From assembly GCA_035286785.1 (NCBI GenBank), contig DATECS010000184.1:1-9570 (forward strand): 9,570 nucleotides of DNA. Reading direction: 5' to 3'. Made by a program: the position numbers and the translations under genes. The stretch is from UBA11386 sp035286785 (lineage in GTDB: Bacteria > Planctomycetota > Planctomycetia > Pirellulales > Thermoguttaceae). The notes beneath the pieces are model-generated. The model saw only the letters and a program-made list of their open reading frames with translations. It was not told the DNA's origin and searched no databases. This document shows, piece after piece, positions 1-8,000 of this stretch (its first letter is position 1; every line of letters starts with the position of its first letter).

Positions 1-681
1 CAACACCTGGTGAGCACTTCGGAACTGGCCGAGGAGCAAATACGCGAAGTGCTCTGGGTCTACCGGGACCGCCTGGTGGATCTGAAGAAGGATCCCCGAC
101 TGGTCCACGGGATGCTCTTCAAGAACGTCGGCGCGGCGGCCGGCGCGTCGTTGGAACACATCCACAGCCAGTTGATCGCCACGCCGTTCGTGCCGATTGC
201 GGTCTGGGAAGAGATGACCGGTTCGTTGGAGTTTTACCATTCTCGGGGTCGTTGCGTTTTTTGCGAGATTCTCGGCCAGGAGCTGGCCGACCGGCGGCGG
301 ATGGTTCTCGACGCGCCCGGGTTCGTCGCCTTCTGTCCCTTCGCGGGGCGGTCGCCGTTCGAGACGTGGATCGTGCCGAAGACGCACGGGAGCCACTATG
401 AAAATCTGTCTGAAAACCAACTTGACGAACTGTCCGGCGTGTTGCGCCGGGTCGTGGGCAAAATGGAGTCGGCCCTGGGGCGACCGGCCTATAATTACAT
501 CATTCACACGGCCCCCTTTGACACGCCGGAACTTGGGCACTATCACTGGCATATAGAGATTATGCCGAGTGTGACCAAGGCTGCGGGTTTCGAATGGGGT
601 ACCGGTTTTTACATTAACCCGGTTCGGCCCGAAGATGCGGCCTCGATCCTGGCCCAAAGCGACCCCGAAATCCGGGAATAA
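1..681 (+). CDS. galT: Galactose-1-phosphate uridylyltransferase, 3' part
   Basis: GalT (HIT superfamily) swaps uridylyl groups between UDP-glucose and galactose-1-phosphate in the cytoplasmic Leloir pathway. The frame is open from base 1 (Q-H-L before a GTG at 10), so the gene almost certainly begins upstream and roughly the first third is missing; family members are about 330-350 residues. Counting from the GTG, the H50-I-H52-S-Q54 motif matches the GalT active site H-P-H-G-Q, making H52 the likely uridylylated nucleophile. A second HIT-like half follows, with C82-x-x-C85 and H177-Y-H179-W-H181-I-E-I-M-P near the C-terminus, where GalT carries metal-binding histidines. The ending (TKAAGFEWGTGFYINPV) is typical of the family. 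A related nucleotidyltransferase of the same fold is possible but less likely. The next gene on the same strand is an alpha-glucan enzyme, which suggests a role in UDP-glucose/glucose-1-phosphate supply (inference). Confidence 0.88.
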   Translation, partial: QHLVSTSELAEEQIREVLWVYRDRLVDLKKDPRLVHGMLFKNVGAAAGASLEHIHSQLIATPFVPIAVWEEMTGSLEFYHSRGRCVFCEILGQELADRRRMVLDAPGFVAFCPFAGRSPFETWIVPKTHGSHYENLSENQLDELSGVLRRVVGKMESALGRPAYNYIIHTAPFDTPELGHYHWHIEIMPSVTKAAGFEWGTGFYINPVRPEDAASILAQSDPEIRE

Positions 682-767
682 GGGACTTTTTCAGTCAGGC
701 AAGCTGGATAAACCAGGGTGTGATTGCCGATTATTGAGTGAAGCCGTGCCTTTGGGTGCCCCAATAG

Positions 768-868
768 GTAGGTCAGGCTGTGCCTGACAGTCGTTCAACA
801 TGCTGACGGCAAGTTGTTAAGCACAGCCAGAATAGCAAGCTCTTATTGTCAGGCACAGCCTGACCTAC
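768..868. repeat. Inverted pair of GTAG-headed REP-like palindromes
   Basis: Two perfect 22-base inverted arms lie at 768-789 and 847-868 around a 57-base spacer. Each arm is itself a hairpin, GTCAGGC-TGT-GCCTGAC (772-788; reverse complement at 848-864), and each has GTAG directly on its 5' side (768-771 on plus, 865-868 on minus). This is the architecture of a REP doublet (BIME or REPIN): a GTAG tetranucleotide abutting an imperfect palindrome, in inverted pairs. The spacer (790-846) has no evident coding sense. The pair fills most of the 223-base gap between galT and the GH57 gene and ends 36 bases before the GH57 ATG. A MITE is the alternative reading, but no flanking target-site duplication is obvious. 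Confidence 0.8.
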
Positions 869-886
869 TTGGATCTGAAGTATAAA
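860..886 (+). promoter_or_regulatory. Possible promoter of the GH57 gene
   Basis: A TATAAA hexamer at 881-886 matches five of six bases of a sigma-70 -10 box. CTGACC at 860-865, inside the right palindrome arm, matches four of six bases of TTGACA, but the 15-base spacing is short. A transcript would start near 893, leaving only about 12 bases before the ATG at 905. No Shine-Dalgarno sequence is visible there, so translation would be nearly leaderless. The support is weak and rests on one good hexamer. Confidence 0.25.
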
Positions 887-904
887 GACCACACCTTCGA
901 CGCC

Positions 905-3088
905 ATGCCCAACCCCATTCGACTCTCGTTGGTTCTTCATAACCACCAGCCCGTCGGCAACTTCGAGCACGTCTTCGAGCAGACTTTTCAAGAGAGCTAT
1001 CAGCCGTTTCTCGACGTCTTCGAGCGGTACGACGCGCTGCGGATCACGTTGCACACCAGCGGATCGTTGATGGAGTGGCTCGACGCACGGCATCCCGAGT
1101 ACGTCGATCGGCTCGCCATGCTCGTCCGCCAGGGCCGTATCGAAGTCCTCGGCGGGGCGTTTTACGAGCCCATCCTCGGCATGCTCTCCTCGCGCGACCG
1201 GTTGGGCCAGATTCGCGGCTACACCAACTGGCTCGAACGCCGGCTGGGCGCCTCGGTCCGCGGGATGTGGATTCCCGAGCGCGTTTGGGAACAGTCTTAT
1301 ACCCGCGATCTGGTCGCCACGGGCATCGAGTACACGGTGCTCGACGACTTCCATTTCAAGGCGGCCGGACTGACCGACGCGCAACTGACTAGCCACTTTA
1401 TCACCGAGGACGACGGCCGCGTCATGTCCGTCTTTCCCGGCAGCGAGCGGATGCGTTATTTGGTCCCCTTCGCCGCGCCCGAGCAGACGATCGAGCACCT
1501 TGGCCGAGTCGCGGAGCAAACGCCCGGCGCGGTGGTGGTCTTCGGCGACGACGGCGAGAAATTCGGCTCATGGCCCGGCACCCACAAGTACGTCTACGGC
1601 GAGGCGTGGCTGGAGCGGTTTTTCGACGCTTTGACGGCCAATCAATCGTGGATTCACACGACGACCCTGTCCGAGGCCTACGACAACGTCGCGCCGGCCG
1701 GAAAGATTTATCTGCCGGATTGCAGCTACCGCGAAATGACCGAATGGGCCTTGCCCGCCGAGCGTCAGATTGATTTCGAGCACCTGGCCCACGAGATGAG
1801 GGACGATCCCCATTGGCCGGCCCTGCGGGAGTTCATCCGCGGCGGCTACTGGCGGAACTTCAAGGTCCGCTATCCCGAGTCGAACGAGATGTACGCCCGA
1901 ATGATGGGCGTGAGCCGTCGGGTCGAGCAGATCGACGAGGCGGCGGGTCGTGGCGAGCCGGTCCGCGCGGACTTGGTCGAGGCGGCCCGGCTGGAGCTCT
2001 ATCGCGGTCAGTGCAATTGCGCCTATTGGCACGGGGCGTTCGGCGGGATTTACCTGCCGCATCTGCGCAATGCCGTTTATGAGCGGCTCATCTCGGCCGA
2101 CAGCTTGTTGAACCAGGCCAACCAGCGGCCCGACCATTGGGTCGAGGCCCAGGCCGAGGATTTCAACTTCGACGGCTGCCGCGAGATCGAGCTGGCCAAC
2201 GACGCCCTGTCGGCTTGGATCGCCCCGGCCGCCGGCGGACAGATTTACGAGCTGGACGTTCGGCCGATTTGCCATAACCTGCTGGCCACGCTGACTCGGC
2301 GGCCCGAGGCCTATCACCAAAAAGTCCTCCGCGGCGCCAGCGGCAACGACGACCAGTACGCCAGCATCCACGATCGCGTGGTTTTCAAGCAAGAGGGCCT
2401 TGATCAGTGCCTCCAGTACGACCACCACCCGCGAAAAAGCCTCCTCGACCTCTTCTACGAGTCCGACGTTTCGCTCGCGGCGGTTGCCTCGGGCGAGGCG
2501 GCGCGGCTCGGCGATTTCGTCACCGGCGGGTACGACGCCCGGGTGCGGCGCAATCCCGATAAAATTCAAGTGCAGCTCTCGCGCGAGGGCCGAGTGGGCG
2601 ACCAAACGGTCCGGATCACGAAGGGTCTCACGCTGGCCGCGGGCAGTTCGTGCCTCGAGATCGCCTACCTGCTCGAAGGATTGCCCACCGACCGGACGCT
2701 CCATTTCGGCGTCGAGTTCAATTTTGCCGGCCTGCCCGCCGGCGCCGAAGGCCGCTATTTCCGCGACGCGGCCGGAAACGACCTGGGCGAGTTGGGCACG
2801 CAGCTCGACCTGGCGAACGCCGACGGTCTGGCGCTGGCCGATCGTTGGCTGGGCATCGACGTCCATCTGAAACCATCGCGGCCGACCCACTTCTGGACGT
2901 ACCCGGTGAATACGGTCAGCCAATCGGAAGGCGGTTTCGAGCTGGTCCACCAGTCGGTCGTCGTCCAACCCCACTGGCACGTCCAAGCCGACGCCGAAGG
3001 CCGCTGGCAAGTCGTGCTCCGCATGGAAATCGACACGGCCCGGGCCGAAAATCACCACCGCGACTCGGTCGTGGTGGCGACCGGCTGA
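905..3088 (+). CDS. GH57 alpha-amylase / 4-alpha-glucanotransferase
   Basis: This 727-residue protein belongs to glycoside hydrolase family 57, retaining enzymes that hydrolyse or transfer alpha-1,4-glucans. All five conserved GH57 regions are visible: H12-N-H14-Q-P; GRIEVLGGAFYEP (78-89); W122-I-P-E125-R-V-W, where E125 is the likely nucleophile (E123 in Thermococcus litoralis 4-alpha-glucanotransferase); F213-G-D215-D216-G-E-K-F-G, with the acid/base aspartate (D214 in that enzyme); and Y269-L-P-D-C-S-Y-R-E-M-T-E-W (269-281). The catalytic barrel is followed by a DUF1925-like helical part (about 300-395) and a DUF1926-like beta-rich C-terminal domain (about 410-720), the layout of the T. 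litoralis-type enzymes (about 660 residues). There is no signal peptide, so the protein is probably cytoplasmic and acts on glycogen or maltodextrin. I chose the ATG at 905, because an in-frame TTG at 869 would add 12 residues partly encoded by the palindromic repeat. Amylase versus glucanotransferase activity cannot be settled from sequence. Confidence 0.92.
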   Translation: MPNPIRLSLVLHNHQPVGNFEHVFEQTFQESYQPFLDVFERYDALRITLHTSGSLMEWLDARHPEYVDRLAMLVRQGRIEVLGGAFYEPILGMLSSRDRLGQIRGYTNWLERRLGASVRGMWIPERVWEQSYTRDLVATGIEYTVLDDFHFKAAGLTDAQLTSHFITEDDGRVMSVFPGSERMRYLVPFAAPEQTIEHLGRVAEQTPGAVVVFGDDGEKFGSWPGTHKYVYGEAWLERFFDALTANQSWIHTTTLSEAYDNVAPAGKIYLPDCSYREMTEWALPAERQIDFEHLAHEMRDDPHWPALREFIRGGYWRNFKVRYPESNEMYARMMGVSRRVEQIDEAAGRGEPVRADLVEAARLELYRGQCNCAYWHGAFGGIYLPHLRNAVYERLISADSLLNQANQRPDHWVEAQAEDFNFDGCREIELANDALSAWIAPAAGGQIYELDVRPICHNLLATLTRRPEAYHQKVLRGASGNDDQYASIHDRVVFKQEGLDQCLQYDHHPRKSLLDLFYESDVSLAAVASGEAARLGDFVTGGYDARVRRNPDKIQVQLSREGRVGDQTVRITKGLTLAAGSSCLEIAYLLEGLPTDRTLHFGVEFNFAGLPAGAEGRYFRDAAGNDLGELGTQLDLANADGLALADRWLGIDVHLKPSRPTHFWTYPVNTVSQSEGGFELVHQSVVVQPHWHVQADAEGRWQVVLRMEIDTARAENHHRDSVVVATG

Positions 3089-3320
3089 AAAAAGCCTGGC
3101 ACCCGGCCCTCTCTAAGCCACGCAATCTAGGCAAGCTGGAAAGCCTATTGCAACTTTGCCGATCCCAATGACCCTAGCGTTACCGTCGGAATAATTGATC
3201 CAGTCGATACAACCGCCCGATCCGATACACAAGGAACGAGCGGCACAACCCGCAATTATCCACATTCCACGCAGCGATCTTCCTGCAAGGTTTCTTGGAA
3301 AACACTCGGGGGAAGGAAAC

Positions 3321-4820
3321 ATGACCCTATCGCAATTTGCCCGACTGGGCGGCTTTATCCTGGTTCTAGCGGGGGCGTTGGTGCTCGGCGTCTTGAATTC
3401 CTTGGCGGCCAGCCAGACGGTGCCCCTCGAGCCGGCGCCTTCGGCCGACGGCGAGATGCCCCGGCACGTGCCCGCGCCGGACGCTTCGGACCATCTGATG
3501 GACGCGGGCCAATTGGTTCCGAGCTATCAGTGCGGTCCGGAAACACCCTATTGCGGCCGTGCGTGCTTCGTCGGTCCGTCGGGCCAGACGTGGTTTCGGG
3601 CCGACTATTTGTATTGGTGGACGCAGGGCGCTCGGGTCGTCCCGTTGGTCACCACCAGCGACGAAGAGGACCAAGGCGTCATCGGCCAACCTTCGACCGA
3701 AATTCTCTTCGGCGACGAACGGCTTAACGGCCAGGGTCGCTCGAACTTCCGCATTCAGTTCGGCCATTGGCTCCACTGCGGCCGGACGGCGGGCATCGAG
3801 TTCGACTACTTCACGCTAGGCGAGGAAGGCACGGATTTCCGGTTCGCGTCGAACGACGCCGGCGTACCTCTGTACGCCCGGCCGTTCTTCGACGTCAACC
3901 CGGATCTCCAAACCCCGGGACAGAACGCCGAGCTCGTCTCGGATCCGACCTTTCTCCGCGGCACGGTCGATGGACGCATCGACGAGTACTTCCAGTCGGC
4001 CGGCGTCAATTTGCGGCTGAATATGATCTGTTGCGGGCCGCGCGGCTGTTGCGAGGATGAGTGCGCCGCAGCCTGCGGCGAAGACGTCTGCGGCGAAGCC
4101 TGCACCGACGATTGCGGAAGCTCCGGATGCTTGGGCAATACCCGGGCGGGGCGTTACTATCAGGGGCTTTCGGGTTTGTTCAGCAAAGCCTGTCCGACGA
4201 GTTACCGCGTGGATTTTCTGGTGGGCTATCGCCACTACCGGCTGAGCGATTCGCTCCGCGTACACGAAGATCTCGAAGCCTTTGAATCCACCCCCGAGAT
4301 TGAGGCGGGAACCACCTTCCTCGTCACCGATGAATTCCGAAGCCGCAATGATTTCCACGGGGCGGAAATCGGCCTGGTGACCGAGGCTTATCGCGGTTGC
4401 TGGTCTCTCCAACTCCTCGCCAAAATGGCCTTCGGCAACAACACGCGGATCGTCAACATCCGCGGCGAGTCGACGTTCCAGGCGCCCGACGACGACCCCG
4501 CCACCTACGAGGCCGGGATTCTGGCGGGCGACGAGACGACGAACGGGGGCCGACACGTCACCAACCGCTGCGCCATCATCCCGCAGTTCGGCGCGGAGCT
4601 CGGCTACCAGTTGACCTGCCGCACGCGGGCCTTCTTGGGTTACAACTTGATTCTGTGGAACGACGTGGCCCGGGCGAGCGAGCAGGTGGATTACACGCTC
4701 AATTCGAGTTATTTCCCGCCGGCCGACGATCCGACCGGCGAGGCCCGGCCCCATTTCGCGTGGCAGGATTCGGACTTCTGGGCGCAAGGGGTGAACGCGG
4801 GGCTGGAATACCGGTTCTAA
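3321..4820 (+). CDS. BBP7-family outer-membrane beta-barrel protein with Cys-rich insert
   Basis: This 499-residue protein looks like a planctomycete BBP7-family outer-membrane beta-barrel of unknown function. A signal peptide is clear (hydrophobic stretch about 10-29, likely cleavage near SLAA at 27-30). The family's opening barrel strand W91-F-R-A-D-Y-L-Y-W-W follows a proline-rich linker. Further family-like segments are the LVTTS and ILFGD loops, RVDFLVGYRHYRL, and a chain ending in aromatic residues, GLEYRF-stop, with the terminal Phe typical of BAM-assembled barrels. Residues 237-270 hold ten cysteines (C237, 238, 243, 244, 248, 252, 257, 261, 265, 270) with acidic and glycine spacers. 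BBP7 proteins often have a few cysteines here, but this run is unusually dense. The ATG at 3321 is preferred over in-frame upstream codons because GGAAGG (3311-3316) sits four bases upstream and the signal peptide starts there. The gene stands alone and is followed by repeats and a terminator. Its 232-base upstream gap shows no convincing promoter. Confidence 0.85.
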   Translation: MTLSQFARLGGFILVLAGALVLGVLNSLAASQTVPLEPAPSADGEMPRHVPAPDASDHLMDAGQLVPSYQCGPETPYCGRACFVGPSGQTWFRADYLYWWTQGARVVPLVTTSDEEDQGVIGQPSTEILFGDERLNGQGRSNFRIQFGHWLHCGRTAGIEFDYFTLGEEGTDFRFASNDAGVPLYARPFFDVNPDLQTPGQNAELVSDPTFLRGTVDGRIDEYFQSAGVNLRLNMICCGPRGCCEDECAAACGEDVCGEACTDDCGSSGCLGNTRAGRYYQGLSGLFSKACPTSYRVDFLVGYRHYRLSDSLRVHEDLEAFESTPEIEAGTTFLVTDEFRSRNDFHGAEIGLVTEAYRGCWSLQLLAKMAFGNNTRIVNIRGESTFQAPDDDPATYEAGILAGDETTNGGRHVTNRCAIIPQFGAELGYQLTCRTRAFLGYNLILWNDVARASEQVDYTLNSSYFPPADDPTGEARPHFAWQDSDFWAQGVNAGLEYRF

Positions 4821-4832
4821 GGCGGAGTAGAT

Positions 4833-4861
4833 GACCACGGAGGCACGGAGGGCACGGAGAA
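4833..4861 (+). repeat. Short tandem CACGGAG repeat
   Basis: Three successive copies of a CACGGAG core with G-rich spacers (CCACGGAG, GCACGGAG, GGCACGGAG) begin 12 bases after the BBP7 stop codon. The same kind of triplet is, to my recollection, a common dispersed non-coding element in planctomycete genomes; within this window it occurs once. It is not coding and has no dyad symmetry. Its function is unknown. Confidence 0.6.
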
Positions 4862-4869
4862 TACGCTAT

Positions 4870-4893
4870 GATGCGTGCAAGCACGCATCCTAC
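4870..4893 (-). repeat. GTAG-headed palindrome (REP-like), second family
   Basis: A perfect 9-base palindrome with a two-base centre, GATGCGTGC-AA-GCACGCATC, spans 4870-4889. On the minus strand GTAG (4890-4893) directly abuts its 5' side, the same arrangement as in the pair at 768-868 but with an unrelated stem sequence. It lies between the BBP7 stop and the terminator at 4927. Here it is a single element without an inverted partner. Confidence 0.7.
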
Positions 4894-4926
4894 CCGATCT
4901 CGACAGCTAATGTGTTGTGAAATAGA

Positions 4927-4972
4927 AAAGGGAGCCTGGAAGAGACGATTCTTCCGGGCTCCCTTTGTTTTT
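4927..4972 (+). terminator. Intrinsic terminator between convergent genes
   Basis: The arms AAAGGGAGCCTGGAAGA (4927-4943) and TCTTCCGGGCTCCCTTT (4950-4966) pair over 17 positions with one G-U wobble and a six-base loop (GACGAT). On the plus strand the stem is followed by GTTTTT (4967-4972), a standard rho-independent signal for the BBP7 transcript. On the minus strand the stem is followed by TTTTCTATTTC, so it may also stop the convergent GH116 transcript, whose stop codon lies 127 bases away. Confidence 0.88.
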
Positions 4973-5082
4973 AGGCCAGTGGCAATGCTTGGTGGGTCTG
5001 CGGCCGCTTGGCTTTTGGCGTTCGACGTCCGTCGCGAGTTATCGTCGGTTGGTCGGCGGCGCGTTGCGGCGAAATACCGCGA

Positions 5083-5098
5083 CCTTGACCCACCCTAC
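5083..5098 (-). repeat. GTAG-headed half-repeat abutting the GH116 stop codon
   Basis: Reading on the minus strand, GTAG-GGTGGGTCAAGG begins at the base right after the TAA stop of the GH116 gene. It resembles the heads of the GTAG-led palindromes in this window, and the GGTGGGTC core resembles the GGTGTGTC arm at 9426-9433, but no matching second arm follows. It may be a decayed or single-arm copy. This is a weak call resting on the shared head. Confidence 0.4.
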
Positions 5099-8000
5099 TT
5101 ATTTTTTAACGACGGTTTTTTCGACGGGGATGACGCCCGACTTGACGTCGAGCATGACTTCGCCGTTCTTCAGGGTCACCGTGCCGTAGCCGGTGTTGGT
5201 GGAGAGGAAGCCGCGGAAGTCGCCGATCTTCGAGTCGACGTAGAGCGTTTTCGTGGCCGCGTCGTAGCGCACCCCGGTGAGGCCTTCGAGCAGGCCGTAG
5301 GCCGACATGGCCCGGGCGTACCAGTGGCCGCACTCGTACTCGTCGAACGGATTGCGTCGGACGCCGTCGTAGCGTTTGCGGCATTCGCGGACCACGTCGA
5401 GTCCTTCCTCGACCTGGCCCAGGAGCATCAGGTGGGAAGCCACCTGATATTCGATGCCGGTCCACACCTCGTCGCTATAGACGAACGGGAGGTAGGGCTT
5501 GTTGCCCCGAGGCCAACTGCACAGAAGCAGTCCGCCGTCGTCGCCCATAGCGAAGGTGGGCCGCTGGGCGTTGCCGTGCTCGGCCAGATCGTGCTTCAAG
5601 TTGTATTTATGCACGGCCAGCAGGTGGCTTCGGACTTTTTCGGTGTCGACGATTTCGTCCTCCAGGCCGCAGACCCTGGCCATCCACAGTCCGAGCACGC
5701 CGTCCGACAGGCAGCCCGTGCCGTATTGATAGAGGGGGCCCTGCTCGTTGACTTGCTCGGCCACCCGGCGATAGGCGGGCGACTGACGATTCGGATCGAG
5801 CGGGCGGAAGTTGTGATTGAGCCCGTCCTTCGTGACGATTTGGATGAAGTACTCGTCATTGTAGAGTTCGGTTTCCATCCGCTTGCGGCCCTTGGCGAGC
5901 AGTTCGCGATAGAGACTGACGTCGTCGTCCATTGCCTCGCCCATCTTGATCGCGGCGGCCAGGGCGCCGAGATAGAAGCTGCCGCAGTGGCCGTCGGGGC
6001 CGAAATAGTTGATGTCGTAGGTGTTGTGGTGCTCCTCCTCCAAAAGGCCCGTGTGGCGGGGATCCCACTTTTCGATCATGTAGTTGAGGCTCGCCTTGAT
6101 CCTCGGCCAGTAGGCGCCGAGCCACTGCTTGTTGCCCGAGACGCGCCATTCGCGGTGCGCCTTCATGATGCCGCCGAGCTGTCCGTCGGAGGCGTCGAAG
6201 GCATAGCCGCCGGGCGTGACGGGCAGGTTGCCGCGGAATGCCTGTCGGCCGGATTCGTTCTGGCCCTCGAAGTATTCATTCTGCCGCAAGCCGCGTTCGA
6301 GCGACGGGAAGAGGTGGCACAGCGCCTGGGCATAGTTCCACACGTGGGTGCATGAGCCCGCGCAACAGCCCACGTTGTCGCAGCAGCCTTCCCAGCACCA
6401 GAGCCGGCCGTCGTGCTGGCGCAGAATGGTGGGCGTCTTGAGGATGGTGAGGTTGGCGGCGACCGCTTCGATCACCTCGGGCGGAAGGGTTGTGTCGTAA
6501 AATGCGTCGGCAAACAACTGGCTTTGGCGACGGAGTTCGTCGTAGTGAGTCCGCCAATCGGCCACGACTTCCTCGATGTTTTTGTACTTCGTGGCGTACC
6601 AGGGCACGTACGTCTTCGGCGCCGGCGTGGACGAGGTGACGCACACCGACGGGTCGCCGCACGTACACGTATTTGACGCCGGAGGTAGGCCGGTCTTCTC
6701 CCAGTCGCCGTAGGTGTTCGCTTCGAAATCCTGCAAGACGACCTGATTCGCGTCCTCCTCGCCGAGCGTGGGTTTGTCGCTCAGGACGAACCGGTCGGCC
6801 AGGACGTGGCCCCAATCACCCGTGTGACGGTCGGCCACGCGGATTTGGACTTTTTTGCCCCGCAGGTCGCCGAGGTCGAACGTGGCCGGTTCGAGTTTTT
6901 CGGAATTTTTGCCGGTGGCCGAGTCGACGACTTTCCCATCGACCAGCAGTTCGACGCACGTTTTGCCGGCATAAGAGCCGCCGCCGACGAGGAAGTGGAG
7001 ATAACGCTTGGCGGCCTTGAACTCGGGCGAGGTGAGCGTGCCGGCGGCGGTGTCTCCGCCGGGATCGAAGGTGTTGACCAGTCCCTTGCCGAGGAAGCCG
7101 GAGACGGGATTCTGCCCTTCGGCCGGGCCGCGGGAGGGCGCGTCGCCGAAGGCCGGGCCGCCCACGGGATCGCCCACGCGGAGATTCGTCTGGGGCACGT
7201 ACCAGACGGTCAGGAGGCGAAAGGTTTTTTCCTCGCCGGGCTGCAATTCAAAGGGAACGCCCAGCGACGCGCCGGCGGCGCCGGGAGTGGGCGGATTGTC
7301 GACGAGCGTGCCTTGCTGGATTTGTTTCCAGACGATCATCGCGTCGTCGAACCAGCCGCCCTTGAACCAGCAGTGATCGACGACCGGCTTCTCGCCGTCG
7401 ACGACGAAGGCGAACGCGCCGTCCCGGTCGCGGTTTTTGCCGTCGGTCGCGTAGAGGACGTATCCGCCCTCGATCGGGCCGATCGAGCCGCCGCCGCGAC
7501 GCATGAAATTCGCGGCGTGGAACGAGAAGACGGCCTTTTGCGTTTTGTCGGACGTGTTCTTGAAGCGATATTCCAACGCGCCCACGGGCAGACTCGACGA
7601 ATCGGCGTCGGGCGGCGTGAAGGGGCTCCAGCCGGTGATCACCACCTTCAACGGCACCGCCGGGTCGCGGAGCGAAACGGTCGCGAAAGGAAATCGGGCC
7701 GCGAAAATGCACTCCCTGAAGTGCGGAAAACCGTAGGCGTTGTCGCGGCCCAGGCCGGCGGCCGCATTGGGACGACCAAAATACTTCCAATCGGGCATGG
7801 GGCCTTCGATCACGCGGGCGACGTTCTTTTCAGGGCTGTCGCCCAGCACGCACACCGCGGCGAAAGCCAGGGGGGCGTTGGTGAATTCGAGGTGATGGCG
7901 AACCGACATGTGCGAAATCGCGCCGGTTCCCTCGAGACAGTACATTCCGGCGCCGATGCCGCCGATGGGAAACGCCACGCGGTTTAATTGGCTTCCGGTG

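Noticed and set aside
768..868. The inverted repeat considered as a classical rho-independent terminator for galT
   Set aside because: The 57-base loop and the lack of a U-run after the right arm do not fit. Each arm also forms its own hairpin with a GTAG head, which is better explained as a REP doublet.
773..1519. A 248-codon minus-strand frame across the repeat pair and the GH57 5' end
   Set aside because: Its C-terminal coding part is antisense to the conserved GH57 catalytic region and its other end reads through the palindromic repeat (VGQAVPD-type peptide), a known kind of false protein.
1568..3058. A 496-codon open frame on the minus strand opposite the GH57 gene
   Set aside because: It is a mirror of a GC-rich coding sequence. 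The plus strand carries all five GH57 motifs in one frame, and the minus product has no recognisable domain.
3086..3110. AAAAAAGCCTGGCACCCGGC just after the GH57 stop, considered as a minus-strand terminator or another repeat
   Set aside because: The possible stem is broken by a mismatch and leaves only a two-base loop, and no minus-strand gene ends there.
3816..4838. A 340-codon minus-strand frame opposite the BBP7 gene
   Set aside because: It is antisense to a protein with a clear signal peptide, barrel signatures and ribosome-binding site, and shows no domain of its own.
4868..6355. A 495-codon plus-strand frame antisense to the GH116 C-terminal half
   Set aside because: It starts inside a palindromic repeat, reads through the terminator hairpin and is antisense to the catalytic domain. 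Its V/A/E-rich composition is typical of a GC-rich shadow frame.
6806..7987. A 393-codon plus-strand frame antisense to the GH116 N-terminal half
   Set aside because: It is a shadow of the GH116 gene with no start signal and no recognisable motifs.
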